A DNA stretch of 61,771 bases from Candidatus Symbiopectobacterium sp. 'North America'. Its GTDB lineage: Bacteria > Pseudomonadota > Gammaproteobacteria > Enterobacterales > Enterobacteriaceae. Of the stretch, positions 49,958 through 60,053 are shown in pieces. A program made the translations under genes and the position numbers. The notes beneath the pieces were generated by a model. The model searched no databases. It had not been told where the DNA came from and saw nothing but the letters and a program-made list of their open reading frames with translations. Positions within the stretch are counted from its first letter, which is position 1, and every line of letters begins with the position of its first letter. The stretch spans positions 1 through 61,771 of the forward strand of contig NZ_PEHF01000054.1 of the NCBI RefSeq assembly GCF_015762685.1, written 5' to 3'.

Positions 49958-51643
49958 CTACGTATTTTTGGGACTGAGACGGTTTTCCAGCGTAATCTCG
50001 CTGTCGCATTGCCGCATCAAACGCTGGCAAATCGCCAGGCCTAACCCCATGCTCGTTGCTTTGCTGGTGGTAAACGGCGTAAAAGCCTGACTGAGTGCAT
50101 TATCACTCATGCCACCCGCATTATCCTGAAGTTCAAGCACCACGGTGGCCTCATCACGCCACCCGCAAAGCCAGATATCCTGTGCGCCTGCCTGAGCCGC
50201 ATTCAGCATCAGATTCGCCAAGACCTGATCCAGCAACACGGGCGGCAGCCTCAGCGTCAAGTCATTATCGACATCCAACCAGAGCCGAACCTGCGGGTAT
50301 TGTTGTTCCATGCGCAACAGGTGCCAGACATGCTGTGCCGCCGTAGTCACCGCCACCGATTGCCAATCCCCTGCTGCCGTTCCTTGTGATTGGGTCATCC
50401 ACATGCGTAAATTATTCAGGGTGTCACCGCCGCGTTGCGCTTGAGCGTCAATATGTTCCAGCGCCGGGATCAGCGGATGGTGTGCATCCACATTGCGTAA
50501 ACGAATCAGCACCCCTTGCGCATAGTAGCGTATCGCCGCAAGCGGCTGGTTTAATTCATGAGCAAAACCGGATGCCATTTCGCCCAGCACGCTCATTTGT
50601 CGCGCCGTAGTCAAGGCCTGTTCCTGCTGATGCAATTGCGCACTGGCCGTTTCCAACTGCTTGCCACGCCGTCGTACCAGCAGCATCACCCAGACATAAT
50701 TCACAGTCAGTACCGCCAGTACCATTGCCAGGATGCTCATCGCAAGCTGGTGCTGAATCAGCCAGCTTTTAATATCCAGCCATAAGCGCCGCTGTTCCGG
50801 GTGTTGATTCACGTCACGCAGTAACGCTTCAACCTGGTTGGTGGAGGCTGGCGCACTCCATTGATATTCCGCCGTCTCGGGCGCATTCAACAATGCGCGC
50901 GCCACGCGATCGACCAGTACGTTATCCACCTCAGGAAAAGCGGCAAACGACCAGTTGGGATAGAGCGCCGTGCTGGTTACACACGGAAAGGGCTGCGCTT
51001 GCGCCAGCAACGGACGAAATTCCGCCTTGTTGATCAGCCCCTCTTCATCCATGTTTTCTAACAAGCATACCGGCACAATCGCGGCCTGAATGGCGCGCTC
51101 ACGCAGCAGATACAGCAAGGCATCCGCAGGGAACCCGGTAAAACGCAGTTGGAAATCGTGTTCCGGCCGCAACCCGGCGTCATTAAGCACTTTATAACCT
51201 AATAAATAGCCACCAAACGCCTGTGTATCAATCGCGCCCACTGTTTTTCCTATCAGCGCTTGCGGGCTGACAATATCACTGTCACGCCGTACCAGAATGG
51301 CGCTGCCAATAAGGTTCCCGCCCTCCATGCCTCCGCGCCGTGAGCGTAACGACGCCAGCCAGCGCAGATGATAATGGCTGTTAAGCTGGACAAATTGCGC
51401 CGGATTGGTCACCAGAAATTGCACACTTCGCTAGTTGACGGCCTCGGCCATTTGCCGCAAATCCAGCGGCTGAATATGAAAGCGTTCTTCAGGAATCGCG
51501 TGGTTTAACATCTGTTCCAATGCTTGCCACTGCTCCCGGGTATTGGCCTCACCGCGCATGGCTAAAACCCCCACAGTTCACTCTCCCGCCAGCACCATTG
51601 GGCACAGCAGCAGGCACAACACCGCGACCACAACCTGTTTCAC
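49958..51643 (-). pseudogene. ttrS: TtrS, tetrathionate sensor kinase with two in-frame stops
   Basis: A single frame from GTG 51643 (after GGGAGG) covers TtrS: a signal-like segment (MKQVVVAVLCLLLCPMVLAG), a periplasmic binding domain (TVGVLAMRGEANTREQW, FLVTNPAQFVQLNSH, IGKTVGAIDTQAFGGYLLG), one helix (MSILAMVLAVLTVNYVWVML), the H-box FAHELNQPLAAIRYYAQG and the ATPase motifs DNAGG and MGLGLAICQRLM. TGA at 51578-51580 replaces the Trp codon of GEWTVGV and TAG at 51431-51433 replaces Gln in AVNQRSVQ. The final TAG (49958-49960) may also be premature, since the frame continues GICATLHDC to 49928. No homopolymers are involved. Confidence 0.92.
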
Positions 51644-51676
51644 CCCACCTCCCAAGCAATGCCCCTGTCGTTATTG

Positions 51677-51690
51677 TTGTTTTAGATCAA
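51677..51690 (+). promoter_or_regulatory. FNR-type site between ttrS and ttrB
   Basis: TTGTTTTAGATCAA matches the FNR consensus TTGAT-N4-ATCAA at 9 of 10 positions. In Salmonella the ttr operon needs Fnr as well as TtrR. It lies 157 bases before the ttrB start. Confidence 0.65.
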
Positions 51691-51704
51691 CAACGCTTCG
51701 GGTA

Positions 51705-51718
51705 TGTGGTTAACCACA
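51705..51718. promoter_or_regulatory. Perfect 14-bp palindrome upstream of ttrB, candidate TtrR site
   Basis: TGTGGTTAACCACA is fully self-complementary and lies 15 bases past the FNR-type site. Its TGTG-N6-CACA spacing is two bases too short for CRP. Assignment to TtrR is a guess from position. Confidence 0.4.
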
Positions 51719-51833
51719 ATAGAGCCATACCCGCCGCCATTTTACACTGTAAATCATCGACATTGTTAATTCATCGCTCACCGGCTGACAGAGTGACACA
51801 GGTTACGCCGTTACGACGTGATGGGAGAACACC

Positions 51834-52568
51834 ATGGACAGCAGTAAACGACAATTTCTGCAAAGTATAGGCATGATTACCGCAGGTGCATCGCTGGTTC
51901 CACTGGCACAGGCTGGAATGACATTAGCCCCTCTGCGCAAAGGGGGCTCCCATAAACATCGCTATGCGATGTTTATAGACCTGCGCCGCTGCATTGGCTG
52001 CCAGTCTTGCACCGTCAGTTGTGCCATTGAAAATCATGCCCCGCATGACGCCTTGCGCACCCATGTTAGCCAGTATCAGGTGGTGTTAACCGAGACACAC
52101 TCGGTCACCAATGTGCTATTGCCGCGATTATGCAACCACTGCGATCAACCGCATTGCGTGCCCATATGCACGGTGCAAGTCACCTTTCAACGCGAGGATG
52201 GCATCGTGGTAGTGGATAACACACGCTGCGTTGGCTGTGCCTACTGCGTACAAGCCTGCCCTTACGACGCACGTTTTATTAACCATGAGACCCAGACCGT
52301 AGATAAATGTACGTTTTGCGTTTATCGCCTTGAAGCAGGATTACTGCCCGCCTGCGTTGAGTCTTGCGTCGGCGGCGCTCGCATCATCGGCAATCTGCGC
52401 GATCCCAACAGCAAAATCAGCCGCATGCTGGCACAACATCACAGTGACATCAAGGTGTTGATGCGGGAACAGGGTACTGCGCCTCACGTGTTTTACCTCG
52501 GCCTTGATGAGGCCTTCGTCACCCCACTACTGGGGCGTGTGCAGCCTGCACTGCATCAGGAGGTTTAA
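51834..52568 (+). CDS. ttrB: TtrB, tetrathionate reductase iron-sulfur subunit
   Basis: A 244-residue ferredoxin-like subunit that carries electrons from TtrC to TtrA on the periplasmic side. The N-terminus SSKRQFLQSIGMITAGASLV is Tat/Sec-like. Four [4Fe-4S] cysteine groups are seen: CIGCQSCTVSC, CNHCDQPHCVPIC, CVGCAYCVQAC and CTFC ... CVESC. All cysteines are retained, but the residue after the last Cys of group II, usually Pro, is Thr (CVPICT). It has an open frame with AGAACACC before ATG. It is the only intact structural subunit of the cluster. Confidence 0.94.
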   Translation: MDSSKRQFLQSIGMITAGASLVPLAQAGMTLAPLRKGGSHKHRYAMFIDLRRCIGCQSCTVSCAIENHAPHDALRTHVSQYQVVLTETHSVTNVLLPRLCNHCDQPHCVPICTVQVTFQREDGIVVVDNTRCVGCAYCVQACPYDARFINHETQTVDKCTFCVYRLEAGLLPACVESCVGGARIIGNLRDPNSKISRMLAQHHSDIKVLMREQGTAPHVFYLGLDEAFVTPLLGRVQPALHQEV

Positions 52569-53553
52569 ATGACATAACAGATTATGATCGAAAAGTTGGT
52601 CACTCAGTCTCAATCCATCACCTGGTTACCCTGGGCCGTACAGTATTTCTTCTTTATTGGCATTGCCGCCTGCGGCGCGCTGTTTGCCTGCGACCTACGC
52701 TGGCGTGGCGATGCCCATAGCGCACGGCTGGAAAATATCACGCTCATCATTACCCTGACCTGTGCCATTACGGCCCCCTTGGCACTGACCGCCGATCTGC
52801 ACCAACCCGCGCGCGTGTGGCATTTCTACGCCTATCCAACACCCTGGTCATGGATGCCGTGGGGGCGGTGTTTTTACCGCTGTTTACCCTGTTACTCGGA
52901 CTATGGTTTATCGCAGTACAATACAACACACAGACAGGAAAATCGTTTGCTGCCACGCGCTGGCTGGCGCTCTTCAGCGCACTGGCCGCTATCGGATTGC
53001 TGATCTACACCGGCAGAGAAGCCTTTGTTCTTAAAGCGCGGCCAATATGGTTTAGCTATGCCTTTCCCATCACCCTATTTCTGAGCGCACTGCAAACACT
53101 GTTCGCTTTACTGATTTTCGCCATACGACAAGACGACCTGTGGCGACGCCGATTAGGGCGCGCACAGCTTTTGTCGCTCCTCGTATTAGCAGGCACCGTT
53201 ACGCTTTGGGCAACTGGCGATACTGTCTCTGGCAACGCGGTTCGCCTTTGGCTGACAAACAGTGCCTCCGCGCGCCTGTATGCCAGTGCATGGGGGCGCT
53301 GTGGTTATGCACAACGGTGTTAGCCATCGCGGTAAGCTTTCGGGCTCGGGCAACGCGCATCCTGCTGTACGGTGTCTGCTGTACCATGGCCCTCGCCTGG
53401 CTGATTCGTTGGACACTGCTGATTCAGGTCCAAACCGTTCCTAAATATAACGCGCACCTCATCCCTTATACGCTACCGAGCACCACCGATGGCCTGCAAG
53501 CCCTTATCGGCACCTTTGGACTCTGGGTAGCACTGCTGATTATGGTTCGATAA
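52569..53553 (+). pseudogene. ttrC: TtrC, membrane quinol-oxidising subunit, one nonsense and two frameshifts
   Basis: TtrC is the NrfD-type integral membrane subunit that takes electrons from quinol. The natural start ATG 52569 (behind CAGGAGG) is followed by ACA then TAA (52575-52577), a nonsense at codon 3; an in-frame ATG at 52584 lacks a good ribosome site. The protein continues WLPWAVQYFFFIGIAACGAL, then shifts frame at the G5 run 52861-52865 (PWG-AVFLPLFTLLLGLWF) and again at the G5 run 53292-53296 (ASAWG-ALWLCTTVLAIAVSF). The C-terminal RWTLLIQVQTVPKYNAHLIP is intact in the third frame. Confidence 0.92.
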
Positions 53554-53584
53554 GCCCTCGGCTGGCTCGCAAGGAGAAAACAAC

Positions 53585-56500
53585 ATGGCTAAATTGACAC
53601 GGCGCCAGTGGCTGAAAGTGGGCCTGACGATCGGCGGACTTTCCGCGTTTGGGTTAAGCTATCGCGATGTCGCAAAGCGCGCCATTGATGGTCTAATGAA
53701 GGGCACTTCGGGCACCATCACCCGCGATCGTATCGTCGGTAATGCGTTGGAGCCGGAAGGGCTAGCCCTGAACGGTTGGCAAGCCAATCCACAACAAACT
53801 GTATCGATGACACAATGCTTCGGCTGCTGGACGCAATGCGGTGTGCGCGTCAGGCTCGATCGGACATCGGGGAGAGTACTGCGCATCGCGGGCGACCCTT
53901 ATCATTCGCTGTCGTACGAACACCAGATCGACGCGGCCATCCCGATGGCTCAGGCGCTGGCTCGTTTATCCGGCGAAAGCGGCCTTGATGGGCGTTCTAC
54001 CGTCTGCGCCCGTGGTGCCACCCAGGTAGAGAGCCTTTACAGCCCGCTGCGTATCCTCGAACCGATGAAGCGCGTTGGCAAGCGCGGCGAAGGTAAATGG
54101 CAACGGATCAGTTTTGAACAGTTGATCAATGAAATTGTCGAAGATGGCGATCTGTTTGGTGAAGGACAGGTTGACGGTCTACGCACCATCCATGCGCCCG
54201 ACACTCCCATCGATCCGCGCCATCCCAGCTACGGACCTAAAACCAATCAGCTACTGGTGACAAACGCCGCTGATGATGGGCGCGATACCTTTCTGCGCCG
54301 TTTCGCACAAAACAGCTTTGGCAGCAAGGACTTCGGGGCACACGGTGCTTACTGTGGCCTCGCCTACCGCACCGGTTCAGGCGCCCTGTTAGGCAATCTC
54401 GATAAAAACCCGCATGTAAAACCAGACTGGGACAACGTCGAATTTGCGCTTTTCATGGGCACGTCTCCGGCACAATCTGGTAACCCGTTTAAACGTCAGG
54501 CCAGGCAGTTAGCCAGTGCAAGGCTGCGCGCAGCGTTTCGTTACGTGGTGGTCGCCCCGGCACTGCCATTAACCACCGTGTTGGCAGACGATAACGGCCA
54601 CTGGTTGCCAGTCAATCCCGGCAGCGATGCAGCGTTAGCCATGGGGATGATCCGTTGGATCATTGAAAACCAGCGTTATCAATCCACTTACCTCGCCATT
54701 CCCAGTGTGGCGGCGATGCAGCGCCAAGGAGAAAAGAGCTGGACCAATGCTACGCATCTGGTCATCGTTGATGAAGATCACCCACAAGCAGGCCAGCACC
54801 TCACCACCGCACACCTCCGCGACGACGGCACAACCCCGGCCATACCCGTCGTGGTTGATGCCAACGGTGCGCTGGTTGTGGCGGATCGCTGCGATACGGC
54901 GACGCTGCTGGTGCATCAGCTGGTCACCCTGCACGATGGACGTCAAATGACGGTGAAAAGCAGCTTCCAGCGCCTGAAAGAGGCGTCGGAGCAGATGACA
55001 TTGGCGGCATACAGCACGCAATGCGGTGTGCCAGTTGCACAGATCCAGCAGCTTTCGGAAACCTTCACCCGCTATGGGCGCAAAGCGGCAGTTATCACCC
55101 ACGGCGGCATGATGGCGGGCAACGGTTTCTATAAAGCCTGGGCGACCATGATGCTCAATGTGCTAATCAGTAACATGAGCCTGTCTGGCGGCGTACTCCT
55201 CGGCGGCGGTCAGTTCAACGGCGTCAGCGACGGGCCGCGCTATAACCTGGTCAGCTTTCCCGGTCAGGTCAAGCCGAAAGGGCTCAATATTGCGCGCAGC
55301 AATACCGCCTATGAAACCTCCGATGAATACCGGGAAAAAGGTCGCCGCTGGCGTCTCGCCCTGGCCGGTTAAAGCGCCTTGGTATCCGTTCGTTGCCGGG
55401 CAACTGACGGAACTGCTCAGTTCCGCGTTGGAGGGTTATCCCTACCCGCTCAAGGCCTGGATTTCCAACATGACCAACCCGATGTACGGCATCCCAGGCT
55501 TACGCGGCGTCGCGGAAACCCGCTTGAAAGATCCGGCGCTCTTACCGCTGTTTATCGCCATTGATGCCTTCATGAACGAAACCACCGCACTGGCAGACTA
55601 CCTGGTGCCCGACACCCATAATTTTGAAAGCTGGGGATTCAGCGCTCCCTGGGCAGGTGTAGCCAGCAAAGCCTCCACAGCACGTTGGCCCATCGTCACG
55701 CCAGCAACCGCAAGCACTGCCGATGGGCAAGCGATCGGCATGGAGGCCTTCTGTATTGCCGTAGCAAAACGGCTCGATTTACCCGGTTTTGGTGAAAACG
55801 CCCTCAGTGATACGCAAGGCAATCGCTACCCGCTGCATTGTGCAGAAGACTATTACCTACGCGTTGCAGCCAACATTGCTTTTGCCGGTAAAGCACCGGT
55901 AGCCGCCGCGACGCAACAAGATATTCAACTGTGCGGCGTCGATCGCATCATGCCGTTGCTTAGACAAACGCTTCGCGCCGATGAAGTTGACCGCGTGGCG
56001 TTTATCTACACGCGCGGCGGCCGCTTCGCCCCCGATGCCAGCGGACGCGTTGATGACAGCGTGGGTAATCGCCTGGACACACCGTTGCAAATCTGGAACG
56101 CACAGGTCGCTTCTCATCGCCATGCCATTACCGGTGAACGCTTCAGCGGCTGCCCAACCTGGTATCCCGCACGCTTATCCGATGGTCGCGCCATTGAACA
56201 GCTCTACCCTGCCACTCACTGGCCATTAAAGCTGATCTCGTTTAAATCCAATACCATGGCTAGCGCGTCTGCGGTGATCCCACGGCTACATCAGGTTAAG
56301 CCAAGCAATTTGGTGGCACTCAATCCAGCGGATGGACAGCGTTATGGCCTGCAACACGGCGATCGGGCGCGCATCACTACGCCAGGCGGCAGCGCCATCG
56401 CCCAGATCAGTCTATTAAGCGGCGTCATGCCCGGCGTTATCGCCATTGAACACTGCTATGGGCATAAGGAAATGGGCGCGGCGCAGCATTATCTGGACGG

Positions 56501-56657
56501 TGTTGCACTGCCCGTCAATCCGCAGGTAGGCGCAGGGATCAATCTCAATGATTTAGGTTTTACCGATCCTACGCGCCAGATCCCCAATACCTGGCTTGAT
56601 TGGGTTTCTGGCGCATCGGTGCGGCAAGGGTTACCCGCCACAATCGCACGCCTGTAA
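53585..56657 (+). pseudogene. ttrA: TtrA, tetrathionate reductase catalytic subunit, frameshifted
   Basis: TtrA is the ~1020-residue molybdopterin enzyme that reduces tetrathionate to thiosulfate in the periplasm. It starts MAKLTRRQWLKVGLTIGG, a Tat signal with RR, followed by the FeS-site CFGCWTQCGVRV and CARGATQVESLYSPLRILEP. The frame runs to TAYETSDEYREK, then an extra base near 55335-55341 (AAAAAGG) shifts it. The remaining third continues VAAGVSPWPVKAPWYPFVAG, NETTALADYLVPDTHNFESW and VMPGVIAIEHCYGHKEMGAA to the C-terminus. Without the frame change the C-terminal MGD domain is lost. AAGGAG precedes ATG 53585. Confidence 0.93.
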
Positions 56658-56663
56658 CGCGGC

Positions 56664-56698
56664 AAACACGCGGGTCATTCATCGCACCCGCGTGTTTT
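56664..56698 (+). terminator. Rho-independent terminator after ttrA
   Basis: Stem AAACACGCGGGT / ACCCGCGTGTTT with a 10-base loop, ending in TTTT; 6 bases after the ttrA stop. Confidence 0.85.
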
Positions 56699-56886
56699 CA
56701 CCTCATGGCATAACAAATAAAAATACCTGATAGCTGACAACCGCAGAGGGATATGCAACACTCTTTCGTACAAATGTACGACACGCAAGAAACGATTATT
56801 GGTGGTGAATATTCATTACCGGTCAATAATCACACTCACTGCTGTGCGTACTGTGCTACCCGATAATGTGAGCAAGGTTGGTTGTT

Positions 56887-58080
56887 ATGTCTTCATCCGT
56901 TCTACGCCAGAAAATGGCGTTATTTTCTCTGATGTTTTTGCCCGGCTTTGCCTGGAGTTCCTGTATCACCCGAACGCCGTTGATACGAGATACGCAGCAT
57001 GCGTCTACTGAAGTTTTCGGATTGATTTTGTTTGGTTTTTCCTGCGGCTCCATGGTGGGAATACTCTGGTCAGGAAAACTGATCAACAAGTACGGCATTC
57101 GTCGCGTTACGCTGGCGGATTTTATGCTGCTGGCTATCGGTTTCCTGCTGCTGGCGGTAGCACTTTTACTGGCAAATCAACCTGTCGCGTTTTGTGCGCT
57201 GGCGCTGTTTGGCATGGGGCTGGGCATGATTGATATTGGTTTAAATATTGAAGGTGCCGCGTTTGAACAGCATATCAAGCAGGTCATCATGACCACACTG
57301 CACGGTTTTTTCAGCCTGGGCACGCTGGTTGGCGCGCTGATCGGCATGGGGATGACCGCACTGAACATCAGCATCAACCTCCATTTTGGCATAATTATTG
57401 GCCTGACTGCGCTGACGCTTGCATTGCAATTTACCCATATGCCGTGGGCAAGCACCCTTGTGGCAGAGCAGCACAGTGAAAACCGCAGCTATAAAGCGCA
57501 GGTGATTCATGAACTGAAAGACACGCGTCTGGTACTTCTGGGCGTAGTGATTTTAGCGATGGCGCTGGCGGAAGGTTCTGCCAATGACTGGCTGCCGTTG
57601 TTGATGATCGATGCACATGGTTTCAGCCATACATCAGGCTCTCTGTTCTTTGTCGGGTTCGCCGCAGGCATGACCGTCGGGCGCTTTGCAGGCGGTTACA
57701 TCGTCAACCAATTTGGCCGCACTGCCATTCTCAAATTCAGCGCAGTTTCAGCCGCCGTGGGGTTGGGGCTGATTATTTTAACCCACACACAGTGGCTCAC
57801 GGCCCTCGCGGTTATTTTGTGGGGGATTGGCGCATCGTTGGGTTTTCCACTCACTATCTCTGCCGCTGGCGCGACGGGTGAAAACCGTGCGGTGCGCGTT
57901 ACCCTTGCAGCCATTCTCGGCTACATCGCTTTTCTCGTTGGGCCGCCAGCGCTGGGGTTTATCGGCGAACACGCCGGGCTGCGTATCGCCATGCTGCCGG
58001 TATTGTGCATGGTGATCCTGGCGTTTTTCTGCACCTCTGCCGCCAGTGAGAAAAAAGCCCCGTTAAAGCATCCCGCGTGA
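56887..58080 (+). CDS. YbjJ-like MFS transporter
   Basis: A ~397-residue major-facilitator protein with about 12 hydrophobic segments. Similarity to E. coli YbjJ is clear: FLPGFAWSSCITRTPLIRD, DIGLNIEGAAFEQHIKQV, HGFFSLGTLVGALIGMGM, AEGSANDWLPLLMIDAHGFS and WGIGASLGFPLTISAAGATG. Substrate unknown. I chose ATG 56887 (MSSSVLRQKM) with AAGG upstream over the earlier TTG. It is complete, convergent with an EamA exporter. Confidence 0.88.
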   Translation: MSSSVLRQKMALFSLMFLPGFAWSSCITRTPLIRDTQHASTEVFGLILFGFSCGSMVGILWSGKLINKYGIRRVTLADFMLLAIGFLLLAVALLLANQPVAFCALALFGMGLGMIDIGLNIEGAAFEQHIKQVIMTTLHGFFSLGTLVGALIGMGMTALNISINLHFGIIIGLTALTLALQFTHMPWASTLVAEQHSENRSYKAQVIHELKDTRLVLLGVVILAMALAEGSANDWLPLLMIDAHGFSHTSGSLFFVGFAAGMTVGRFAGGYIVNQFGRTAILKFSAVSAAVGLGLIILTHTQWLTALAVILWGIGASLGFPLTISAAGATGENRAVRVTLAAILGYIAFLVGPPALGFIGEHAGLRIAMLPVLCMVILAFFCTSAASEKKAPLKHPA

Positions 58081-58095
58081 TGCGTTTTGGCCTCA

Positions 58096-58124
58096 CCGTT
58101 GGTGCTTCTTGTTGGCACCAACGG
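58096..58124. terminator. Hairpin between convergent transporter genes
   Basis: Perfect 10-bp stem CCGTTGGTGC / GCACCAACGG with a 9-base loop between the MFS and EamA stops. There is no T-run; probably a shared terminator. Confidence 0.5.
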
Positions 58125-58139
58125 AAACCGAGGCAATAT

Positions 58140-59075
58140 TTATCTCAATGACGGCCGCCATGCCTGGCGATTGACCATACCGATACCGGCACACACCAGC
58201 ACCAGCGCGATGGCATAGCGCCATTCCAGCATTTTCTCGCCCAAAAACAGCGCAGAAAGCAGCACGCCAGCAACCGGGATCAGGAAGTTAGACGGTGCAA
58301 GCACACCCACTTTGTTGTATTTCAGCAGTTGGCTCCACAGTGCAAAACTGACCGATGAAATCAGCACCAGATAAAGCAATACCATGCAGGCTGTGCCGCT
58401 TTCGACACGAATATTGCCTCCCAACAGGTAGCCCGCCGCAATCATGACTACGCCACCAAGGGTCAATTGGTAGCCCGTCATCATTGTTGCGTCCATGGCA
58501 GCAGAAATACGTTTACCGTAAATGCTCGCCGCAGAGATTAAAAATGCCGAAATCACGATGAAGCCATCGCCCATCAGCGTAAACGTGAAATCGCCCAGCC
58601 CGTTGATATTCACGATGGCAACACCCATAAAGCCCACCAGGCAGCCGACACTTTTATTGATGCTTAATTTGTCATTGTTGTACAAATAATGTGCCAACAG
58701 CACGCTGAAAAACGTCTGAGTGGCATTCATGATCGACCCGTTAACCCCAGTGGTGTGTGCCAGACCAATATAAAATAGCGTGTATTGCACAGCAGTCTGG
58801 CTTAAACTCAGGATAACCAACTGTTTCGGTTGGCCCGGCAGTAGTTGCGTCAGAGAACACCCGCGTACTTTTGCCAGCAATAGCAACAAGATGCCTGCAA
58901 TCGCAAAGCGGTAACCGGCGAAGAGCAGTTTCCCCGGAATATCGGCATCAGCGATATGAAAAAGCGCATAACCATTTTTTATTGCCGGATAAGAACTTCC
59001 CCACAGCAGGCAACAGAGTGTCGCAAGCAAAAATACCACTTTCTTATTGGTATAAAATGCAGCTACGTTATTCAA
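58140..59075 (-). CDS. EamA/DMT-family exporter
   Basis: A 311-residue inner-membrane protein with ten hydrophobic segments in two EamA repeats. The start is FLLATLCCLLWGSSYPAIKN, with AGYRFAIAGILLLLLAKVRG, and repeat-two features YGKRISAAMDATMMTGYQLT and PVAGVLLSALFLGEKMLEWR. The family exports small metabolites; the substrate is unknown. It is transcribed away from a TetR gene 400 bases away, a common exporter/repressor pairing. No defects. Confidence 0.9.
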   Translation of the reverse strand: MNNVAAFYTNKKVVFLLATLCCLLWGSSYPAIKNGYALFHIADADIPGKLLFAGYRFAIAGILLLLLAKVRGCSLTQLLPGQPKQLVILSLSQTAVQYTLFYIGLAHTTGVNGSIMNATQTFFSVLLAHYLYNNDKLSINKSVGCLVGFMGVAIVNINGLGDFTFTLMGDGFIVISAFLISAASIYGKRISAAMDATMMTGYQLTLGGVVMIAAGYLLGGNIRVESGTACMVLLYLVLISSVSFALWSQLLKYNKVGVLAPSNFLIPVAGVLLSALFLGEKMLEWRYAIALVLVCAGIGMVNRQAWRPSLR

Positions 59076-59270
59076 AGCAGTCTCCTTCCGCGACTCTCAA
59101 CGTCAATATCCTAACGACCAACGCATTTCTGAGCCTTGGTTTCGAAATAGTTCGGATTACGGGTCCAGAATAAAGACTCCTCTAACGGTTCAACAGCAAC
59201 ATCTTTGAATAAAATTCCACGACATGCCATTTAAAAAATAACAATAACAATAAGATTATTAATGTTTTTA

Positions 59271-59296
59271 TATAAATGGAAAAATTTTCATTTATA
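59271..59296. promoter_or_regulatory. Near-perfect 26-bp palindrome, candidate TetR operator
   Basis: Arms TATAAATG and CATTTATA flank GAAAAATTTT, making an almost fully symmetric A+T-rich site between the divergent EamA and TetR genes. The rest of the 397-base region (59076-59472) shows no gene. Confidence 0.5.
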
Positions 59297-59472
59297 AGTT
59301 TGATGAATCTCACAGACTGAAATAACGGGTGAAATAACTGTATATCGCCTGTTATCTAGAATGAAATACTAACGACATCGATTATCGCCTCATAGTGCCG
59401 GATAGCGTAGAATGCAGCAGTGTTAATTATTACTACGTCAGCGCATCCGTAATGGGGAATAAGGAGCAGAAT

Positions 59473-60027
59473 ATGGCCGTCTCGTGCGATCGGGAGGACA
59501 ATAGCACAGATACGCGGACCAGAATCGCCCAGGCAACGTTAAACGTGATCCTTGAGCACGGCGTGCGTGGGGCAACCTATCGCCGGGTCGCGGCGCAGGC
59601 GCAACTGTCACCGGGAACGTTGACGTACCGTTATAAAAGTATTGATGCCCTGCTTATCGACGCGTTCATCGTTATGATTGACGAAATCTCTCACGCCTTT
59701 CATCAGCGTCTGGCACAGGCTGAAGACATTGACAGCGCCTGTGAGGCTGTCGCCGATCTTATTTGCGGAAATATCTGGGCAACGCCGAACCACCTGACGT
59801 TAAGCTTTGAACTCTATGCACTAGCTTCGCGTCAGGAAGCCTACCACGCGCTGTTGCAGGAGTGGATGTCGCGCAGCAGAACTGCATTACACCGCCATTT
59901 TAACGAGGAAACGGCATGGACGCTGGATGTGCTGATTGAGGGGTATACCATTCATAACTTTTTTAATCGCCACCCCATGAGCCGGGAAAAAATTTTGCAA
60001 GCGATCGCCCGACTGGTGCGGGAATAA
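59473..60027 (+). CDS. TetR-family transcriptional regulator
   Basis: A 184-residue regulator. The N-terminal helix-turn-helix is IAQATLNVILEHGVRGATYR followed by VAAQAQLSPGTLTYRYKSID; the rest is a helical ligand domain (FELYALASRQEAYHALLQEW). AAGGAG (59461-59466) fixes ATG 59473; earlier in-frame starts are unlikely. The divergent EamA exporter is its most likely target. Confidence 0.88.
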   Translation: MAVSCDREDNSTDTRTRIAQATLNVILEHGVRGATYRRVAAQAQLSPGTLTYRYKSIDALLIDAFIVMIDEISHAFHQRLAQAEDIDSACEAVADLICGNIWATPNHLTLSFELYALASRQEAYHALLQEWMSRSRTALHRHFNEETAWTLDVLIEGYTIHNFFNRHPMSREKILQAIARLVRE

Positions 60028-60053
60028 TATTTCGGGCAATACGCCTATCCCCG

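Noticed and set aside
51705..51718. CRP site upstream of ttrB
   Set aside because: TGTG and CACA are six bases apart; a CRP site needs eight between these cores.
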